From contig JAFOED010000016.1 in the NCBI GenBank assembly GCA_017380355.1, forward strand, positions 1 to 8,144: a stretch of DNA of 8,144 nt, read 5' to 3'. Source of the DNA: Ruminococcus sp. Its GTDB lineage: Bacteria > Bacillota > Clostridia > Oscillospirales > Acutalibacteraceae. Under the pieces are notes generated by a model. It was not told the DNA's origin. It did no database searches and saw only the letters and a program-made list of their open reading frames with translations. Shown piece by piece: positions 1 to 6,086 of the stretch; the first letter of the stretch is position 1, and each line of letters opens with the position of its first letter. The translations under genes and the position numbers were made by a program.

Positions 1-309
1 GACTACGGACAGATTGCCGAGTGGATGGTCAGGAGGATTGCTCAGACGGAGACTATGATAGGAATGGCTCATGCCGGGGCGGTCGCAGCCGATACCCTTG
101 ATGTGGGATTCACGAAGCAATGGTCTGCCGTGATGATTCGCACGAGGGAGAGCCACCTTGCGATGGACGGAATAGAGATTGACCAAGATGACCTCTTTGA
201 GGTGGGAGATGAACGGGCGTTGATGCGATGGCCGCATGATGATGCCTTCGGTGCTCCGGCAGGGGAAATCATCAACTGTGCTTGTGATGTGATAAGAAGA
301 CCAAAATAG
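1..309 (+). CDS. Phage head morphogenesis protein, Mu gpF / SPP1 gp7 family, C-terminal part
   Basis: The frame is open from base 1 and ends at TAG 307-309, giving 102 residues of a gene whose start lies outside the window. The visible part matches the usual C-terminal pattern of this family: an Arg-rich 'RRIAQTET' stretch (residues 10-17), then a Lys-Gln-Trp strand, then 'RTRESH' with a following 'DG' turn, and finally an 'INCACDV' segment (the NCxC signature) just before the end. Proteins of this family are minor head components present in few copies per procapsid, encoded next to the portal gene, and linked to head assembly or DNA entry. The downstream prohead protease supports this context. 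Family assignment is from motif recall. The DNA is richer in G and C than 900-8040 and uses gga/ggg glycine codons freely, so it is probably from a different replicon. Confidence 0.75.
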   Translation, partial: DYGQIAEWMVRRIAQTETMIGMAHAGAVAADTLDVGFTKQWSAVMIRTRESHLAMDGIEIDQDDLFEVGDERALMRWPHDDAFGAPAGEIINCACDVIRRPK

Positions 310-346
310 AGTTGTTTTTCATAATGCTAAGATTGTTAGTCAAGGG

Positions 347-376
347 AGGCATGGCCGTGAGGTCCTGCCTTTTTTT
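347..376 (+). terminator. Intrinsic terminator after the head morphogenesis gene
   Basis: The stem AGGCA (347-351) pairs with TGCCT (366-370). After one mismatch, GGCC (353-356) pairs with GGTC (361-364, one G-U), closing a GTGA loop. Seven T follow (370-376). It lies 37 bases after the stop codon. Finding it inside a head-assembly gene cluster is unusual, because these genes are normally co-transcribed. Confidence 0.7.
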
Positions 377-430
377 CGTTGTATATATCCAACATGAAAT
401 ACAAATATGACAATCGCCCTGTATGTGTGT

Positions 431-438
431 TATTTTTG
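431..438 (+). promoter_or_regulatory. Possible Bacteroidetes-type -7 box (TAnnTTTG)
   Basis: TATTTTTG fits the Bacteroidetes -7 consensus TAnnTTTG and sits 17 bases before the protease start. I do not see a TTTG -33 box at the expected spacing (about 405-410), so this is only half of a promoter. If real, it would restart transcription after the terminator at 347-376. An A/T-rich 8-mer can arise by chance. Confidence 0.25.
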
Positions 439-455
439 CGTAAAACGCAAGCGTT
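438..455 (+). repeat. Nested palindromes abutting the protease start codon
   Basis: AACGC-AA-GCGTT (444-455) is a perfect inverted repeat whose last base touches the ATG at 456. It overlaps a second one, GCGT-AAA-ACGC (438-448). In RNA the two hairpins would exclude each other. No Shine-Dalgarno site is present, so the structure occupies the place where a ribosome site would be. It may be an operator or a translation control element; the function is unknown. Confidence 0.35.
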
Positions 456-956
456 ATGGCAGTTAAGGAAATGAAAGAGAGAATGATGCAGAACAAGGCT
501 ACCCTTGCGAGCATCGAAATGAAGGATGACGGGCAGCAGTCCGATGTCCTTCACATCCGAGCCTACGCCCTTGCATTCGGCAAGGTGGATTCGTGGGGAG
601 ACATCATCGCGGAAGGTGCGGTGGATGCGTTCCTCAAGTCCGAGGACTTTTCAAGGATGGCACTCTGCTATCAGCATGACATGCGTGAGGTCATCGGAGT
701 GATTACCGATGCGGGAGTGGATGGCAAGGGTATGTGGATTGAGGCCGATGTGCTTCCGACCACTACCGGAAAGGATGTGCAGACACTCATCCGAGCATGT
801 GCGGTCAAGGAGTTCAGCATCGGCTACTATGCGGATGAGTACCATTTTGAGAAGCGCGATGGATTCATGCAGGACATCCGCATTCTGCGATATTTACTTA
901 AAGTCAAGAGAACTCAGATTCAACAGCGAAGTATCACGTGTTTGTATGATTATTAA
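456..956 (+). CDS. HK97-type prohead protease (peptidase family S78), 3' end replaced
   Basis: The protein resembles phage capsid maturation proteases, which cut scaffold and capsid precursors inside the prohead. It opens with a short variable stretch (1-30), then 'RAYALAFGKVDSWGD' (35-49), the strand-turn that follows in this family. The probable catalytic His is His74 in 'CYQHDMREVIG' and the probable Ser is Ser121 in 'VKEFSIGYY'. The family's third catalytic residue cannot be placed with confidence. Recognisable sequence runs to 'QDIRILR' (residue 145, base 890). There the family normally continues into an 'EVSPVT.PAN'-like segment, but the frame instead runs through 21 unrelated residues to a stop at 954-956. 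Those bases encode the neighbouring regulator in another frame. The real protein was therefore longer and is broken at the join. ATG 456 has no Shine-Dalgarno site, and Met6, Met10, Met11 or Met22 are alternative starts. Confidence 0.8.
   Translation: MAVKEMKERMMQNKATLASIEMKDDGQQSDVLHIRAYALAFGKVDSWGDIIAEGAVDAFLKSEDFSRMALCYQHDMREVIGVITDAGVDGKGMWIEADVLPTTTGKDVQTLIRACAVKEFSIGYYADEYHFEKRDGFMQDIRILRYLLKVKRTQIQQRSITCLYDY
889..900. other. Left chimeric junction between phage and clostridial DNA
   Basis: The protease frame is convincing up to the CGA codon at 888-890. The regulator frame is convincing from GAT at 889-891 ('DIYLKSRELRF', as in related regulators, which have an Asp-Ile-Tyr there). The two coding regions thus meet within a few bases, with both proteins cut in mid-domain. 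No integrase, insertion-sequence end or target duplication is visible. A short shared string around 'gatattta' may have bridged them, but its extent cannot be measured from this sequence alone. Confidence 0.7.
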
Positions 957-1599
957 AATCACATCTTCTACAGATATTTCTGCTTTTGATATCGTACAGA
1001 ATCTCTTCCCTGACAAGTCTAAGGATTTTGTCATCAATATTAATGAAACTGACATTACCCTCGTTAAGGAGATTAAGCCGGGTATCGACAGTAAAGACCT
1101 TGAAAAACTCGCCGGCTCTATCGTTGACACTCTTTCTACAGAGTTCTACACACACTGTGTTGTTGGTATCGGTACTACTGTTGTTGGTATCAAAGACCTC
1201 GCAAAATCTTTCAAAGAAGCTCAGGTTGCTCTTGAAGTGGGCAAGGTGTTTGACACAGAGCGTACTATCATCAGCTACGATAACCTCGGTATCGCACGTC
1301 TTGTTTACCAGCTCCCTACAACATTATGTGATATGTTCTTAAAGGAAGTTTTCAAGCGCGGTTCTATCGAGAGTCTGGATCAGGAAACACTCTTTACTAT
1401 CCAGAAGTTCTTTGAGAACAACTTAAACGTATCAGAAACTTCAAGAAAGCTCTTCGTACACAGAAACACTCTCGTGTACAGACTTGAGAAAATCAAGAAG
1501 ATCACAGGTCTTGACCTTAGAGAATTTGAAGACGCTATCGTATTCAAAGTAGCTTTAATGGTTAAGAAGTACCTTTCATCAACTCCTACAAAGTTCTAA
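889..1599 (+). CDS. CdaR/PucR-type transcriptional regulator, N-terminus missing
   Basis: The 236 residues visible contain two domains. First comes a CdaR GGDEF-like domain, with a strand at 'RVCMIIKI', a 'KSKDFVININETDITLVKEI' hairpin region, and 'GIGTTVVGIKDLAKSFKEAQVAL' before the 'IISYDNLGIARLVYQLP' linker. Then comes a PucR C-terminal helix-turn-helix (about 1426-1535), with 'VSETSRKLFVHRNTLVYRLEKI' as turn and recognition helix. Proteins of this type bind DNA and usually carry a sensory N-terminal region. That region, probably 100 or more residues by comparison with relatives I recall, is absent because of the join at 889-900. The native start is not in the window; ATG 946 is the first in-frame ATG of native sequence but lacks a good ribosome site and would split the GGDEF-like domain. 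It lies 76 bases before ftsE on the same strand with no strong terminator between, so it may be co-transcribed with or regulate ftsEX (inference). Confidence 0.8.
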   Translation, partial: DIYLKSRELRFNSEVSRVCMIIKITSSTDISAFDIVQNLFPDKSKDFVININETDITLVKEIKPGIDSKDLEKLAGSIVDTLSTEFYTHCVVGIGTTVVGIKDLAKSFKEAQVALEVGKVFDTERTIISYDNLGIARLVYQLPTTLCDMFLKEVFKRGSIESLDQETLFTIQKFFENNLNVSETSRKLFVHRNTLVYRLEKIKKITGLDLREFEDAIVFKVALMVKKYLSSTPTKF

Positions 1600-1675
1600 T
1601 ACATAATATACACGCCCGTGCAGTGATGCGGTAATTGCACAAGAAAACACAAGCGGTTATTTAAGGACGGTTAAT

Positions 1676-2359
1676 ATGATTGAATTTCGTAATGTTTTTA
1701 AAACATATTCTAACGGTACACATGCGCTCAATGGTATCAACTTAACAGTTGAAAAAGGCGAATTTGTCTTCATCGTTGGTGCGTCAGGTGCCGGAAAAAG
1801 TACATTTTTAAAGCTTATCATGCACGAAGCAACTCCTTCAAAGGGTAGCGTTATCGTAAATGGTATGCATCTCGAAAAAATGAAGAGAAGACAGGTACCA
1901 TATCTTCGTCGTACGATGGGTATCGTGTTCCAGGACTTCCGTCTTATCGGCAAGATGAGCGTATACGACAACGTTGCGTTTGCGATGCGCTGTATCGGCA
2001 AAAAAGGTAAGACAATTAAAAAGAGAGTTCCATATATCCTTGAACTCGTTGGCTTAAAGGACAAAGCCCACAACAAACCTAGTGAGCTTTCCGGTGGTGA
2101 ACAGCAGCGTGTAAGCTTAGCGCGTGCGCTTGTTAACAACCCACAGATGATTATTGCCGATGAGCCTACAGGTAACATCGACCCTGAGTTATCATACGAG
2201 ATTATCGAGCTTCTTTCCGAAATCAACAAGAGAGGCACTACTGTGCTTGTCGTAACACACGAGCACGACCTTGTTGAGAATTTCAACAAGCGAGTTGTCA
2301 GAATCGAAGGCGGCAGAGTCGTCAGCGATACAAAAGAAGACACAATGGTTGCTATATAA
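1676..2359 (+). CDS. ftsE: Cell division ATP-binding protein FtsE
   Basis: This 227-residue ABC ATPase has a complete set of motifs: Walker A GASGAGKST (35-43), Q-loop Gln86 in 'VFQDFRL', signature LSGGEQQR (138-145), Walker B ending in Asp162 with catalytic Glu163 ('IIADEPTGNIDP'), and switch His195 in 'VVTHEHD'. The 'VFQDFRL' Q-loop, the short length and the ftsX gene 18 bases downstream separate it from the similar LolD/MacB-type ATPases. FtsE binds the cytoplasmic face of FtsX. ATP hydrolysis is thought to move FtsX and so switch on a peptidoglycan hydrolase outside the membrane. AAGGA at 1663-1667 lies 8 bases before ATG 1676. No clear promoter is seen in 1600-1675, so transcription probably comes from upstream. 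Confidence 0.97.
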   Translation: MIEFRNVFKTYSNGTHALNGINLTVEKGEFVFIVGASGAGKSTFLKLIMHEATPSKGSVIVNGMHLEKMKRRQVPYLRRTMGIVFQDFRLIGKMSVYDNVAFAMRCIGKKGKTIKKRVPYILELVGLKDKAHNKPSELSGGEQQRVSLARALVNNPQMIIADEPTGNIDPELSYEIIELLSEINKRGTTVLVVTHEHDLVENFNKRVVRIEGGRVVSDTKEDTMVAI

Positions 2360-2377
2360 TCGGAAAGGAATATCAAT

Positions 2378-3286
2378 ATGAATTTCAGTAGTTTTGGCTA
2401 CCTCATAAAAGAGGGCTTTAAAAATATCTGGTCAAACAGAATGATGAGCCTTGCGTCTGTAGGTGTGCTTATTTCATGTCTTATCCTTACCGGTTCAGCT
2501 ATTATGCTGTCGGTTAACGTATCGACAATCGTTGAATCAGTCGGTGACTCAAACGTCACAACCGTATATCTCGAGGACGATATCTCTGAACTCGAGGCGG
2601 TGTACATAGGAAAATCGATTTCTAAAATTGATAACGTTACACAGGCTGATTTTTACCCTAAAGACGAAGCTATCCTTGATTATAAGGAAATTTTAGGCGA
2701 AGAAGTTTTTGCTAATATGACAGGCGACGACAACCCACTGCCACACGCATATCACGTTGTTATGGCTGACCTGTCGCTTTATGACCAGACAGTACAGGAA
2801 ATACTCAAAGTTGACGGCGTCGACTCGGTTGACTCTCGAAAAGACGTTGCCGAGAAGCTGACAAGCCTCAACACACTTATCACAACTATGAGCTTCTGGA
2901 TTATCCTTGCACTTGCGATAATCTCGCTGTTCATTATATCAAACACCATCCGTATGACTATGTTCTCACACAGATTCGAGATCAGTATTATGAAGTCAGT
3001 CGGTGCAACAAACGCTTTCGTTCGAATTCCGTTTGTTATCGAGGGTATCATCATCGGTCTTACTTCGGCTGTTATTTCGGTTGGTGCACTCACTGTTCTT
3101 TATGATGCGGTAATTAAAGCAGTGGAGAATATTCTGCCGATGACAAATTATGTTGCATTTACAGACGTTATGTGGTATATTATCTTAGCGTTTGTCGGTG
3201 CTGGCGTAGGCGTCGGCGCGCTTGGTAGCTTACTTTCAATCAGAAAGTATCTCAAAAAAGAGGGTAACGAAATACTCGGTTGGTAA
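2378..3286 (+). CDS. ftsX: Cell division protein FtsX (permease-like)
   Basis: The 302-residue protein has the FtsX layout. There is a cytoplasmic N-terminus with 'GFKNIWSNRMMSLASVG', membrane segment 1 at about 24-46, an extracellular domain at about 47-171, then membrane segments at about 172-190, 217-242 and 266-288. The conserved loop 'RFEISIMKSVGATNAFVRIPFVIEG' (199-223), typical of FtsX/MacB permeases, links segments 2 and 3. The extracellular domain is the part that contacts the hydrolase partner in pneumococcal and Bacillus systems, and the next gene is a suitable partner. GGAAAGGA (2362-2369) stands 8 bases before the ATG. FtsE and FtsX form an ABC-like complex that transmits a signal rather than transporting a known substrate. 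Confidence 0.96.
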   Translation: MNFSSFGYLIKEGFKNIWSNRMMSLASVGVLISCLILTGSAIMLSVNVSTIVESVGDSNVTTVYLEDDISELEAVYIGKSISKIDNVTQADFYPKDEAILDYKEILGEEVFANMTGDDNPLPHAYHVVMADLSLYDQTVQEILKVDGVDSVDSRKDVAEKLTSLNTLITTMSFWIILALAIISLFIISNTIRMTMFSHRFEISIMKSVGATNAFVRIPFVIEGIIIGLTSAVISVGALTVLYDAVIKAVENILPMTNYVAFTDVMWYIILAFVGAGVGVGALGSLLSIRKYLKKEGNEILGW

Positions 3287-3318
3287 TTATTTTCTTACAT
3301 TTTCCGACCAATTAGCAC

Positions 3319-3346
3319 GCTTCCTTTCGCGGAAACTCAGGGAAGC
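3319..3346 (+). repeat. Competing hairpins in the ftsX-hydrolase gap
   Basis: GCTTCC (3319-3324) pairs with GGAAGC (3341-3346). The inner TTCC (3321-3324) can instead pair with GGAA (3331-3334), so only one of the two stems can form at a time. The outer stem ends two bases before the AAAAGGAG ribosome site (3348-3355). No T-run follows, so it is not an intrinsic terminator. It might stabilise the mRNA end or tune translation of the hydrolase; this is unproven. Confidence 0.35.
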
Positions 3347-3360
3347 TAAAAGGAGACAGT

Positions 3361-4575
3361 ATGTTTAAAAGAATACTAGCATGTATCGTGTGCCTTAGCA
3401 TGATCTTAGGCTGTGTGCTGTCCGTAACAGCCACAGACGTTGATGAGATTAAACAGAAGCAGGAAGCGCTTGAACAGCAGAGCGCTGAATACGAAGCTAT
3501 CCTTGCTGAAAAGAATGCTGCAGTAGAAAAACAGCAGGAATATGTTGACGCTATTGTCGGCAAGGTTGAGACTGTTACAAAGGAAATCCAGCTCAGCCAC
3601 GAGAAAATCGCTCTCTTAGACGAGCAGATTCTCGAGAAATCTAACCTCATCAAAGAGAAAAATGAAGAAATCGAAGAGAATATGGAAGTTCTCCGTCAGC
3701 GTATCAAGACAATCTATCTCGCAGGTGACGTATCATCTCTTGAGATTATCATGGGCGCTAAAGACTTCTCAGATTTTCTCGATAAAGTACAGCTCGTAAA
3801 GAGCGTTTCTGCTCACGATGAGAAGCTTATCAACGATATTCAGGCTCAGCTCGACCAGATCAGCGCCGAGAAAGAAGCTCTCCAGCTTGATAAGGTAGAC
3901 CTCGAAGATGAGAAGAAGAACCTCGAAGAAAAACAGTCAGAGCTTAATAAGCTCCTCGCTGAAAATAAAGAAACTCTCGCAACTTTACAGGAAGAAAGCG
4001 ACGATGTTTTACATCAGCTCGCTATGACAGAAGAGCAGATGGCACAGCTTGATGACGAGCTTGCTCAGTACTACAGAGATTTAGCGGCTCAGCAGCAACA
4101 ACAGCAGCAGAAGCCTTCACCAACTCCACCACCAACACCGGTTGTACCATCAACAGGCGGTTATGTATGGCCATGTCCTGGTCACCACAACCTCACTTCT
4201 ATGTTTGAGGAGTGGCGTGGATACTACAACCACGGTGCGCTTGATATTGCCGACGGCAGTATCATGGGTGCGACAGTTGTTGCGGCAGCTTCAGGTACAG
4301 TAGTTGCTACTAACTCTTCTTGTCCTCACAACTGGGGTAAGTACTACTCCTGCGGTTGCGGCGGCGGTTACGGTAACTATGTGTGGATTAACCACGGCAA
4401 CGGTAAAGAGACAGTTTACGCTCACCTTACCTCTGTTGCGGTTTCTACAGGTCAGCGCGTTTCTGCTGGTCAGTACTTAGGTACTGTAGGTTCAACAGGT
4501 CACTCAACAGGTGCACACTTACACTACGAAACACGTTTCAACGGCGTTAAGTACGACCCGTTAAGCGAGTATTAA
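3361..4575 (+). CDS. Secreted coiled-coil M23 (LytM-type) peptidoglycan hydrolase, likely FtsEX effector
   Basis: The 404-residue protein starts with a signal peptide: Lys3-Arg4, a hydrophobic core to about residue 22, and likely cleavage after Ala24 in 'SVTA'. Residues about 27-243 are a long Glu/Lys/Gln-rich coiled coil. A linker of seven Gln (244-250) plus a Pro-rich tract (252-263) leads to a C-terminal M23 domain (about 267-404). Zinc and catalytic residues of the LytM fold are present: His291 and Asp295 (HGALD), His355 (YAHL), and His386/His388 (HLH). The same plan of coiled coil plus hydrolase domain is seen in EnvC (M23), PcsB (CHAP) and CwlO (NlpC/P60), all controlled by FtsEX, and the gene sits directly after ftsX. 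It probably cleaves peptide cross-bridges in septal or side-wall peptidoglycan. An insertion with Cys321, Cys331 and Cys333, plus Cys272, is unusual in a secreted hydrolase. AAAAGGAG at 3348-3355 sets the start. Confidence 0.92.
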   Translation: MFKRILACIVCLSMILGCVLSVTATDVDEIKQKQEALEQQSAEYEAILAEKNAAVEKQQEYVDAIVGKVETVTKEIQLSHEKIALLDEQILEKSNLIKEKNEEIEENMEVLRQRIKTIYLAGDVSSLEIIMGAKDFSDFLDKVQLVKSVSAHDEKLINDIQAQLDQISAEKEALQLDKVDLEDEKKNLEEKQSELNKLLAENKETLATLQEESDDVLHQLAMTEEQMAQLDDELAQYYRDLAAQQQQQQQKPSPTPPPTPVVPSTGGYVWPCPGHHNLTSMFEEWRGYYNHGALDIADGSIMGATVVAAASGTVVATNSSCPHNWGKYYSCGCGGGYGNYVWINHGNGKETVYAHLTSVAVSTGQRVSAGQYLGTVGSTGHSTGAHLHYETRFNGVKYDPLSEY

Positions 4576-4593
4576 TTTAATACTAAACTACAT

Positions 4594-4636
4594 ACCCCTT
4601 GCATATACTTGTGTATAGTTTATGCAGGGGGTTTTT
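4594..4636 (+). terminator. Intrinsic terminator overlapping the next gene's ribosome site
   Basis: ACCCCTTGCAT (4594-4604) pairs over 11 bases (one G-U) with ATGCAGGGGGT (4622-4632). The T-run extends over 4632-4636. A small inner hairpin ATAC-TTGT-GTAT (4605-4616) can stack in the loop. It sits 18 bases after the M23 stop codon, so it should end the ftsEX-hydrolase transcript. Its 3' arm contains the AGGGGG ribosome site of the next gene (4626-4631), so any read-through transcript that folds this way would also hide that site. Confidence 0.85.
4626..4631 (+). promoter_or_regulatory. Ribosome-binding site AGGGGG that fixes the start at 4639
   Basis: AGGGGG lies 7 bases before ATG 4639, a normal spacing. 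An earlier in-frame ATG at 4609 lies inside the loop of the terminator hairpin and has no ribosome site, so 4639 is preferred. Confidence 0.7.
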
Positions 4637-4638
4637 GT

Positions 4639-5466
4639 ATGCTGACAGCCTTGCACGTCGTAAATGTGCAGTATAATAATGTGTTCTCACGGATTTTTTC
4701 TCACCTTTTAAGTGACAAGGTGACAGTAGAAGTGCGTGAAGTCGACGCGCTAAAACTCAGGTGCGTTACATATATAAAACGACACAAAAATATTAACGTT
4801 AGAAAGCTGGATAAAGCGGTGAAATCCCAGCGCAACAGACTGCTTCTCAGCGATTTCGATGTAATGGAAGAGCTGAGACCTTTTGGCTACAAGCCGTTTT
4901 ACTCGAGCGAGTTAAAACGACAGTTGTGTACAAATACCGCGCTTGTTTTGCTGAGCTTAGTGAAAAATACCGTCAAAGTCGGACTTGTTGACATAAACGC
5001 AGATTACACAGACTTTGTGAAGTACCTGCTGAAATTCACTGACGATTTAACAGTGGTAACTTTAGCTACTAAAGTCTACACGCAGACGGCAAATATGCTT
5101 TTAGAAGAAACGGGAGCACCGATAAGGCTCTCTAAAACTGCCGATTCGCTGAGTGATTGCGATTTAATCATCGCGCCAAAAGGCGTAGAGGATACCAAAG
5201 TTTTCAAAAAAGACGCCCTGATACTAAGCGACAGAAAGCTTAAGGATAACACCCACAAAAACTATGTTTTTGACTACGTAGTGGAGCTTCCTGATTCGCT
5301 TTGTGGTCTGTGTCCGAGTTATCTTGATAAAACATATCTGGCGTCTGCTTTGTACAGTGTAGAAAAGCTCTATCGCTTAGGTTCACTCATTCCGACACTT
5401 GTTGTGTGCGAAAACACAGTCCATACTATCGCGTCGCTGAAAAATAAGCTCAGGGTGACAAGATAA
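4639..5466 (+). CDS. Unrecognised protein with a Rossmann-like central segment
   Basis: I do not recognise this 275-residue protein. It has no signal peptide or membrane segment, so it is probably cytoplasmic. Residues 1-95 are basic and contain a Lys/Arg-rich stretch ('YIKRHKNINVRKLDKAVK', 45-62). The middle looks like alternating strands and helices: a strand 'VKVGLVDIN' (112-120), a helix, a strand 'LTVVTLA' (137-143), a helix ending 'LLEETGAPIRL' (154-164), then 'SDCDLIIAPKGV' (172-183). This resembles a Rossmann-like fold, but the usual GxGxxG nucleotide-binding loop is missing. Six Cys are present, two of them in 'LCGLCP' near residues 221-226. It lies between the FtsEX operon terminator and the greA promoter, as a single-gene unit with no clear promoter of its own. 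Composition is like that of its neighbours. It could be a diverged dinucleotide-binding or regulatory protein; no function can be assigned. Confidence 0.7.
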   Translation: MLTALHVVNVQYNNVFSRIFSHLLSDKVTVEVREVDALKLRCVTYIKRHKNINVRKLDKAVKSQRNRLLLSDFDVMEELRPFGYKPFYSSELKRQLCTNTALVLLSLVKNTVKVGLVDINADYTDFVKYLLKFTDDLTVVTLATKVYTQTANMLLEETGAPIRLSKTADSLSDCDLIIAPKGVEDTKVFKKDALILSDRKLKDNTHKNYVFDYVVELPDSLCGLCPSYLDKTYLASALYSVEKLYRLGSLIPTLVVCENTVHTIASLKNKLRVTR

Positions 5467-5470
5467 AAAC

Positions 5471-5498
5471 TTGACATAATGCCGATAAATGCTATAAT
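5471..5498 (+). promoter_or_regulatory. Strong sigma-A promoter for greA
   Basis: TTGACA (5471-5476) and TATAAT (5493-5498) are both perfect consensus hexamers, with a 16-base spacer. A TG one base upstream of the -10 (5490-5491) adds an extended -10 element. Transcription should begin near 5505, giving a leader of about 48 bases before greA. The -35 starts 5 bases after the stop codon of the upstream gene. Confidence 0.88.
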
Positions 5499-5552
5499 AC
5501 TAACTATGCGCAGACTAATATCTTAAAGTTTATCTGAAAGGACATATATACT

Positions 5553-6026
5553 ATGGCTAAACCGGTTATGCTTACAGCTGACGGCTTAAAACAGCTGGAA
5601 GAAGAACTTGATTACTTAAAAGGCGAAAAACGTAAAGAAATCGCCGAGAAAATTAAGGTTGCTCGTTCATACGGCGACTTATCTGAGAACAGCGAGTACG
5701 ATGACGCTAAAAACGAACAGGCTATCTTAGAAGCTAGAATCGTTACTATCGAGGCTACTCTCAAAAACGCTGTTATCATCGACGAAAATGATATGAACAG
5801 TGAGCACATCCACATTGGCTCAAAAATCAAAGTTGAAAACATCAAGATGGGTAAAGAGTTTGAATACAAAATCGTTGGTTCAAGCGAGTCAAACCCTAGA
5901 GAAGGAAAAATCTCTGACGAGTCACCAATCGGCTTAGGCTTACTCGGTAAGAAGGTCGGCGACGTTGTTGAGATTGACGCTCCTGCCGGAGTTATCGCAC
6001 TCAAGGTGCTTGAGATTTCAAAATAA
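5553..6026 (+). CDS. greA: Transcription elongation factor GreA
   Basis: The 157-residue protein has the standard GreA length and form. An N-terminal antiparallel coiled coil (about 1-75) carries the tip 'GDLSENSEYDDAKNEQ', in which Asp42 and Glu45 are the acidic residues that reach through the RNA polymerase secondary channel. The C-terminal FKBP-like domain (about 80-157) includes 'IGSKIKVENI' and 'ISDESPIGLGLLGKKVGDVVEI'. GreA stimulates polymerase to cut the 3' end of backtracked RNA, rescuing stalled complexes. The start is set by AAAGGA (5537-5542), 10 bases before the ATG, and by the consensus promoter at 5471-5498. It is followed at once by a terminator and lysS, a greA-lysS order seen in many Firmicutes. 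Confidence 0.98.
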   Translation: MAKPVMLTADGLKQLEEELDYLKGEKRKEIAEKIKVARSYGDLSENSEYDDAKNEQAILEARIVTIEATLKNAVIIDENDMNSEHIHIGSKIKVENIKMGKEFEYKIVGSSESNPREGKISDESPIGLGLLGKKVGDVVEIDAPAGVIALKVLEISK

Positions 6027-6033
6027 GATTTTT

Positions 6034-6062
6034 TGGGCGGCTCCACACAGTCGCCCATTTTT
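6034..6062 (+). terminator. Intrinsic terminator between greA and lysS
   Basis: TGGGCG (6034-6039) pairs with CGCCCA (6052-6057) around a 12-base loop, followed by five T (6058-6062). It begins 8 bases after the greA stop codon and ends just before the lysS ribosome site. Because no clear promoter lies between it and lysS, it probably acts as a partial terminator that lowers lysS expression relative to greA. Confidence 0.75.
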
Positions 6063-6086
6063 AGGTTTATTGAAAGAGGGATTTTT

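Noticed and set aside
709..888. Upstream extension of the regulator frame to ATG 709
   Set aside because: These codons overlap the protease in another frame and give a Cys/Arg-rich sequence with no likeness to CdaR proteins. The regulator is only recognisable from 889.
1618..1640. GTGCA/TGCAC inverted repeat before ftsE as a terminator
   Set aside because: The stem is only 5 base pairs with a 13-base loop and no T-run follows.
1635..1664. TTGCAC plus TATTTA as a promoter for ftsE
   Set aside because: The -10 is poor and would overlap the ribosome site, leaving almost no leader.
1657..2376. Long minus-strand open frame opposite ftsE
   Set aside because: It mirrors the codon pattern of ftsE, has no ribosome site and resembles no known protein.
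4081..4140. CAG/CAA run as a DNA repeat of interest
   Set aside because: It simply encodes the Gln-rich linker of the hydrolase, and mixed codons show no recent slippage expansion.
5505..5552. T-box or riboswitch before greA-lysS
   Set aside because: The leader is only about 48 bases with no specifier loop or conserved T-box sequence.
5612..6058. Minus-strand open frame opposite greA
   Set aside because: It is a Ser/Ile-rich antisense shadow of a well-supported gene, with no start signals.
6033..6086. N-terminal extension of lysS to ATG 6033
   Set aside because: The extra 18 residues would be encoded by the terminator hairpin and the ribosome site region. ATG 6087 has a proper ribosome site and starts a normal LysRS.
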